A stretch of DNA of 27,136 nucleotides. Origin: an uncultured Capnocytophaga sp. GTDB lineage: Bacteria > Bacteroidota > Bacteroidia > Flavobacteriales > Flavobacteriaceae. The notes under the pieces were generated by a model, which made no database searches, had not been told where the DNA came from, and saw only the letters and a list, made by a program, of their open reading frames with translations. Positions 23,323-27,136 of this stretch are shown here, piece after piece. The number at the start of each line of letters is the position of its first letter. Positions within the stretch are counted from its first letter, which is position 1. The position numbers were made by a program, and so were the translations under genes. The DNA is taken from NCBI RefSeq assembly GCF_938029845.1, contig NZ_CALHGG010000013.1, forward strand, positions 1-27,136, in the 5' to 3' direction.

Positions 23323-25470
23323 ATGAAATATTTTTTTATTCCGCTAGGTTGTGCGCTTGCTCTTTCAGCTTGCCAAAACAACCAAAAACCTGCTGAGACA
23401 GAACAGATGAAAGACTTCACCTACCCCCCAACCAAAGAACAAGTCGTAGAAGATGACTATTTCGGTACCAAAATAGCTGACCCTTATCGTTGGCTTGAGG
23501 ATGACAGAAGTGCTGAAACAGAGGCTTGGGTGAAAGCACAGAGCCAATTCACAAGTGACTATCTCAATGCTATTCCTTATCGCAAGACAATCAAGGAACA
23601 ACTGGAAAAGCTCTGGAATTATGAGAAGTCAGGGGCTCCTTTTGTAGAGGGAGATTATACTTACTACTATCGTAATAACGGATTGCAAGACCAGAGCGTT
23701 CTCTACCGCAAAGACAAGGACGGCAACGAGGAGGTTTTCCTTGACCCTAACAAATTTGCTGCTGATGGAACTACTTCCTTAGCTGGTATCAACTTCTCCA
23801 AAGATGGTTCTTTGGTATGCTACCTTATCTCCGAAGCTGGTAGTGACTGGAAAAAAGCTATAGTGCTCAATGCCAAGACCAAAGAGCAAATAGGCGATCC
23901 CATTGTAGATGTGAAATTTGGTGGAGGTAACTGGAAAGGAAACGAAGGTTTCTACTACTCTTCTTATGACAAACCAAAAGGTAGTGAGCTTTCTGAAAAA
24001 ACCGATCAAAACAAGGTATATTACCACAAGTTAGGTACTTCCCAAAAAGAGGATGTGCTTATTTTTGGAGGTACCCCTGAAGAAAAAAATCGTTATACAG
24101 ATGCTTATGTAACCGATGACCAAAGATTCCTTGTTATCTTCGGTGCCGATGCTACTTCTGGTAACAAACTCTTCATCAAAGACTTGAAAGATCCTAAAGC
24201 ACCTTTGGTTACTATTCTTAACGACTATTCTTCTGATACTTCCGTGATTGATGTCAAAGGAGATAAGCTCTACCTCTTCACCAACCTCAACGCTCCTAAC
24301 GGAAAAGTAGTGGTTACCGATGTAAAGAATCCAACTCCTGAACATTGGACTGATCTTATCCCTGAAAGTGAAAATGTATTGGATATCACCACTGCTGGGG
24401 GCTATATTCTTGCCAAATATACCGTAGCTGCTCTTACTGAAGTGAAGCAGTATGATTTCTCTGGTAAGTTTATCCGCGATATTAAGCTACCTTCCATAGG
24501 GGTTGCTGGTGGTTTCTCTTCCAAAGATGACCAAAAAGACACTTATTTCTGGTTCACCAACACTTGTACTCCTACAAGTATTTACAAACTCAACTTGGAA
24601 AGTGGGGAAACTACCCAATATTGGAAACCTTCTATCGCTTTCAACTCTGATGAATATGAGTCCAAACAAGTATTCTATACCTCTAAGGATGGTACTAAGG
24701 TACCTATGACCATTACCTATAAGAAGACTACTAAGCTTGATGGTACTGCCCCTACCCTACTCTATGGATATGGTGGGTTCAATGCTATTACTTATCCTTA
24801 CTTTGGGGTGAGCATCGCTGTATGGATGAACAATGGCGGGGTATATGCCACTGCTAACATCCGCGGAGGTGGCGAATATGGTAAAAAATGGCATGACGAC
24901 GGTACTAAGTTCAAGAAACAAAACGTATTTGACGACTTTATCGCTGCTGCTGAATACCTTATCAAAGAAAAATATACCTCTAAAGAAAAATTAGCTATCA
25001 AGGGAGCTTCTAACGGAGGATTATTGGTAGGTGCCGTAATGACCCAGCGTCCAGACCTTATGCGAGTAGCCTTACCTGATGTAGGAGTTATGGATATGCT
25101 TCGCTACCACAAATTCACTGCCGGTGCAGGTTGGGCTTATGACTATGGTACTTCCGATGATAGCAAGGAGATGTTCGACTATCTACTTAAGTACTCACCA
25201 GTTCACAACGTAAAAGACGGGGTATGCTATCCTGCTACTATGGTATCCACTGCTGACCACGATGATCGTGTGGTACCTGCTCACAGTTTTAAGTTTGCCG
25301 CTCAATTACAAAAGAAACAAGCTTGCAAGAATGTACCTATCATCATTCGTATAGAAACCAATGCAGGACACGGAGCTGGTACTCCAGTAAGCAAGATGAT
25401 TGAAGGATATGCTGACGAACAAGCCTTCTCCCTCTGGAATATGGGATACAAGGAACTACCCAATCAGTAG
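23323..25470 (+). CDS. Prolyl oligopeptidase (S9A), lipoprotein, copy 2
   Basis: A 715-residue paralogue of the preceding gene, alike along its whole length and nearly identical in blocks around the active site. The lipobox is L-S-A-C near residue 17. The triad is Ser563, Asp647 and His683. The nucleophile elbow reads G-A-S-N-G-G rather than the usual G-G-S-N-G-G of copy 1, but the Ser is retained. A one-residue insertion (K-N-V-P-I) precedes the His. The N-terminal sequence between lipobox and hydrolase domain is shorter. No TAnnTTTG promoter lies in the 91-bp gap, so it is probably transcribed from the copy 1 promoter through the hairpin. Likely role: breakdown of proline-rich host peptides in the periplasm. 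Confidence 0.94.
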   Translation: MKYFFIPLGCALALSACQNNQKPAETEQMKDFTYPPTKEQVVEDDYFGTKIADPYRWLEDDRSAETEAWVKAQSQFTSDYLNAIPYRKTIKEQLEKLWNYEKSGAPFVEGDYTYYYRNNGLQDQSVLYRKDKDGNEEVFLDPNKFAADGTTSLAGINFSKDGSLVCYLISEAGSDWKKAIVLNAKTKEQIGDPIVDVKFGGGNWKGNEGFYYSSYDKPKGSELSEKTDQNKVYYHKLGTSQKEDVLIFGGTPEEKNRYTDAYVTDDQRFLVIFGADATSGNKLFIKDLKDPKAPLVTILNDYSSDTSVIDVKGDKLYLFTNLNAPNGKVVVTDVKNPTPEHWTDLIPESENVLDITTAGGYILAKYTVAALTEVKQYDFSGKFIRDIKLPSIGVAGGFSSKDDQKDTYFWFTNTCTPTSIYKLNLESGETTQYWKPSIAFNSDEYESKQVFYTSKDGTKVPMTITYKKTTKLDGTAPTLLYGYGGFNAITYPYFGVSIAVWMNNGGVYATANIRGGGEYGKKWHDDGTKFKKQNVFDDFIAAAEYLIKEKYTSKEKLAIKGASNGGLLVGAVMTQRPDLMRVALPDVGVMDMLRYHKFTAGAGWAYDYGTSDDSKEMFDYLLKYSPVHNVKDGVCYPATMVSTADHDDRVVPAHSFKFAAQLQKKQACKNVPIIIRIETNAGHGAGTPVSKMIEGYADEQAFSLWNMGYKELPNQ

Positions 25471-25583
25471 ACAGTAGTCAGAAATCAGTCTATGATAAGT
25501 AACAAATGACAAATGACGAATCTCTTCTAAAGTTTAGCAGGATTCGTCATTAGTCATTAATAATTAACCATTAACAATTGACA
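25471..25583. repeat. Short-word repeat region with 11-bp hairpin after prolyl oligopeptidase 2
   Basis: The words ACAAATGAC, GTCATTAGTCATTA and TTAACCATTAACAATTGACA fill the gap. AATGACGAATC (25512-25522) and GATTCGTCATT (25541-25551) form an exact 11-bp stem with an 18-nt loop, a possible terminator. The array ends at the ATG of the next ORF, which may owe its start codon to it. Confidence 0.75.
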
Positions 25584-25826
25584 ATGAATGGTATAGGACT
25601 GGAAAAGTATACTAAACTTATCGGAGAAGGGTTACATGGAAATCATCCTGCCTATGATAAATATGTAAAAACGCAATTAGATAGATTTAATAAAATAGGT
25701 TTAACTCCTGAACAAGCTAATAAGTTCTTACAAGAAGAATTGATTCCTGATTTAAAAAAGAGAATTATAGAAGCCAAAAATTCAGGAATGAACTTAAATG
25801 AATATTTTAAAGGAATTAATAAATGA
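25584..25826 (+). pseudogene. Fragment resembling the C-terminal half of an AHH-type nuclease toxin
   Basis: An 80-residue ORF. It begins M-N-G-I-G-L and then reads L-H-G-N-H-P-A-Y-D-K-Y-V, followed by a helical tail. As I recall it, this pattern (NG, then H-x-x-H-P-x-Y-x-x-Y-V) is the second half of the AHH domain of the HNH/EndoVII superfamily, found at the C-terminal tips of polymorphic toxins. The first half with the Ala-His-His metal-binding motif is missing, and upstream is only repeat DNA, so I read it as a non-functional toxin remnant. It is AT-rich with AAA/ATA-heavy codons, unlike the peptidase genes beside it. The ATG at 25584 is used; a TTG at 25578 is also in frame. The next ORF overlaps it by 4 bp (ATGA), as toxin and immunity genes often do. 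Confidence 0.5.
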
Positions 25827-26018
25827 AATACTTTATTATAGAAGAATCTATTGACTTAGATATTATTGGAGAATATCCACAAGTATCTCCAACAGAAAAT
25901 TATTGGGCTATCCATTCTCCGATAAAAGACTTTCTTTTGGAGAGATTCCTAATAAAAATTAGAGTTTAATAAAAGGGCTAAAAAACAACTCTTGATTTTG
26001 GAAACTTACACACTTTGA
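25823..26018 (+). pseudogene. Broken ORF resembling the start of an immunity gene
   Basis: An ATG overlapping the previous stop opens a 48-codon ORF (25823-25969) beginning M-K-Y-F-I-I-E-E-S-I-D-L-D-I-I-G. Coding-like sequence then seems to continue in other frames: D-K-R-L-S-F-G-E-I-P-N-K-N from 25921, and L-E-F-N-K-R-A-K-K-Q-L-L-I-L-E-T-Y-T-L then stop from 25959 to 26018. This suggests two frameshifts, the second beside an A5 run at about 25954-25958. N-terminal M-K-Y-F/Y is common in Bacteroidota immunity proteins (Imm11/Imm43-like), but I cannot assign a family. Position directly after a toxin-like piece supports the reading. Confidence 0.4.
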
Positions 26019-26103
26019 GGGATAGTGTCGCCTTTGTTTTAGCTTTCTTTTATATCAATTATGGGTACATCTAAAGTTGTATCATACTTTTTGAAGCACC
26101 ACC

Positions 26104-26181
26104 CAAAAGCTATATCCCCACCCCCGAGGCTACCCGCCGCCAACAATTAGAAAGAGAACGCATCGGCAAATGGTAACACCC
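26104..26181 (+). repeat. 78-bp direct repeat, upstream copy (orphan 3' gene tail)
   Basis: Identical to 26876-26953 except for one base (G here, A there), so it codes for R-R-Q-Q instead of R-H-Q-Q. In frame it reads K-S-Y-I-P-T-P-E-A-T and ends R-I-G-K-W then stop. No start codon or gene body precedes it (a stop lies in frame at 26072-26074), so it is the leftover end of a gene like the one at 26229. The copies are offset by 772 bp. Confidence 0.9.
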
Positions 26182-26228
26182 TCTTAACTCTTATCTCTTA
26201 CCTAAATCCAACCCTAATACTTGGAAAA

Positions 26229-26948
26229 ATGAATATTTTTAAGAAAATAACAAATGAATTAGGAGTAGATACTCCATTAGATAAAATCATAAAAGAAAAA
26301 CCTAAGTCTTTTGATATGGATAAATTAAAAGATGCTATGGTAGTAGAAGTAAATGATAAAGTATATCGAGAACAAAAAAGCCTCCCAAGAGAATTTAGTT
26401 GGATTTTCTGTTTTTGTTTTGCTTTTATTTTTATGCCTATAGGGGTATTTTATAATACAGAAAATGGAATAGAACGTATTGTTAGTATAATTATTTATAT
26501 AATTATTTGTGTGGGAGCAGGGGCTTTCCCTTTATTTGCTCCTTATAAAGAACTTATTTTAAACCGTGAAGAAGGAACTATTAGTATGCCTCGTGCTTTT
26601 AAAAAAGAAAATTTGGTTATCTCTTTTGAGGAAGGAGATGGTATTGTTAAATTCACAGCGGGAGGGGGAGCTGCTCCTGATGTTTATTTAGTTTTTTTGC
26701 ATAAAAATAGAAAAAAAGGCGGACATTTATCGCATTCTGATATCTATGCTTTTTGGGACTTTGTAGTGTGGTATATGGATAAAAACCGCCCATTACCCCC
26801 TGGCACCGCCTTTGATCCCTATCGCGAAGCAGATTTCCAGCGCCGTAAAGCCGAGGGGTTTCCCAAACCGCTCTACAAAAGCTATATCCCCACCCCCGAG
26901 GCTACCCGCCACCAACAATTAGAAAGAGAACGCATCGGCAAATGGTAA
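26229..26948 (+). CDS. Two-TM membrane protein, probable immunity-type protein
   Basis: A 239-residue protein with no family I can name with certainty. Residues 1-55 are soluble and charged; two hydrophobic segments lie at about 56-75 and 84-105; residues 108-185 are a soluble mixed region; and a C-terminal module from about 188 reads L-P-P-G-T-A-F-D-P-Y-R-E-A-D-F then K-S-Y-I-P-T-P-E-A-T. From memory that tail recurs in small proteins encoded next to Bacteroidota polymorphic toxins, which suggests an immunity role; this is inference. Base composition changes sharply near 26781: the first three quarters are very AT-rich and the tail is GC-rich. The last 78 bp repeat the orphan tail at 26104. 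No TAnnTTTG promoter box was found upstream. Confidence 0.65.
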   Translation: MNIFKKITNELGVDTPLDKIIKEKPKSFDMDKLKDAMVVEVNDKVYREQKSLPREFSWIFCFCFAFIFMPIGVFYNTENGIERIVSIIIYIIICVGAGAFPLFAPYKELILNREEGTISMPRAFKKENLVISFEEGDGIVKFTAGGGAAPDVYLVFLHKNRKKGGHLSHSDIYAFWDFVVWYMDKNRPLPPGTAFDPYREADFQRRKAEGFPKPLYKSYIPTPEATRHQQLERERIGKW

Positions 26949-26953
26949 CACCC
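26876..26953 (+). repeat. 78-bp direct repeat, downstream copy (3' end of the intact gene)
   Basis: The second copy of the repeat at 26104-26181, covering the last 24 codons and stop of the gene at 26229 plus a few bases. Similarity continues loosely past the stop (CTCTTACCTAAA in both), so the repeated unit includes the downstream flank. Confidence 0.9.
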
Positions 26954-27045
26954 CTTACCTCTTACCTAAACAAAGAAAATACAATTTTAAACTAAAAATA
27001 GATATGGAAGCTGTTTAGACTTTTTTAGAGAAGTAAAAGTTCCCA

Positions 27046-27061
27046 AAAATTAGTAATTTTG
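27046..27061 (+). promoter_or_regulatory. Promoter -7 box overlapped by a perfect palindrome
   Basis: TAATTTTG at 27054-27061 fits TAnnTTTG. AAAATTA-G-TAATTTT (27046-27060) is a perfect 7-bp inverted repeat that covers most of the box, as an operator would. A wider inverted pair, AAAGTTCC (27036-27043) and GGAACTTT (27090-27097), flanks it. No good -33 TTG is seen. Confidence 0.45.
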
Positions 27062-27118
27062 TGTTTGAAAAAAAGAACACTAAAATTCAGGAACTTTGGG
27101 CAAAGATACAATAAATAA

Positions 27119-27136
27119 ATGGATTATTTCCTTTTT
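27119..27136 (+). CDS. Start of a gene cut by the window edge
   Basis: The ATG at 27119 opens M-D-Y-F-L-F and runs off the end of the window, 57 bp after the promoter box. Six codons are too few to identify it. An insertion-sequence transposase is possible, given the inverted repeats just upstream and the cassette debris before them, but this is a guess. Confidence 0.35.

Noticed and set aside
25471..25583. attC/integron-like site, suggested by the hairpin before the toxin-like ORF
   Set aside because: No integrase or core-site sequence; the hairpin is made of the same kind of short words found at other gene ends.

Overview
The window reads as chromosome of a Bacteroidota bacterium of the class Flavobacteriia. 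A Capnocytophaga-like oral or commensal species is my best guess, made from recognition rather than a search. The reasons are an AT-rich genome, promoters of the Bacteroidota form TTG-N19/20-TAnnTTTG at almost every unit, Flavobacteriia-type gene neighbourhoods (thiamine-binding protein / PnuC / NadR-like kinase / DUF4301), lipoprotein peptidases, and menaquinone synthesis through MenB. Degenerate short-word repeats sit at gene 3' ends. I saw no rRNA, tRNA, CRISPR array or complete insertion sequence.

Layout. 1-4077: a short-word repeat array; a WYL regulator diverging from a SprT-like metalloprotease; then an Smr-domain protein and an Xaa-Pro aminopeptidase in one minus-strand operon. 4196-6527: an S41 lipoprotein peptidase overlapping menB. 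6524-9145: a minus-strand operon sanA-like / RsmI-like methyltransferase / hflX, convergent with menB. 9245-12260: a four-gene overlapping operon for vitamin uptake, probably thiamine or nicotinamide riboside. 12352-13176: an outer-membrane-type protein. 13266-16316: two paralogous secreted YD-repeat proteins in tandem. 16332-17055: a very AT-rich 724-bp gap with two good promoters and a 16-A run. 17056-20191: PBP2 (mrdA) and rodA, the cell-elongation pair. 20322-20756: an unknown acidic protein. 21075-25470: two tandem lipoprotein prolyl oligopeptidases.

25584-26953 is the most unusual part. It holds an 80-residue piece that looks like the second half of an AHH-type nuclease toxin, an immediately overlapping broken ORF that looks like an immunity-gene start, an orphan 3' tail of an immunity-like gene, and an intact 239-residue two-TM gene ending in the same tail. 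The two tails form a 78-bp direct repeat with one mismatch. This looks like a decayed, recombining toxin/immunity cassette array. The window closes with a promoter carrying a perfect palindrome and the first codons of another gene.

Several start codons were moved downstream of the longest ORF start because a promoter box, a signal peptide or a neighbouring stop codon requires it. This applies to the SprT-like, sanA-like, thiamine-binding, outer-membrane, both YD-repeat, rodA and first prolyl oligopeptidase genes.
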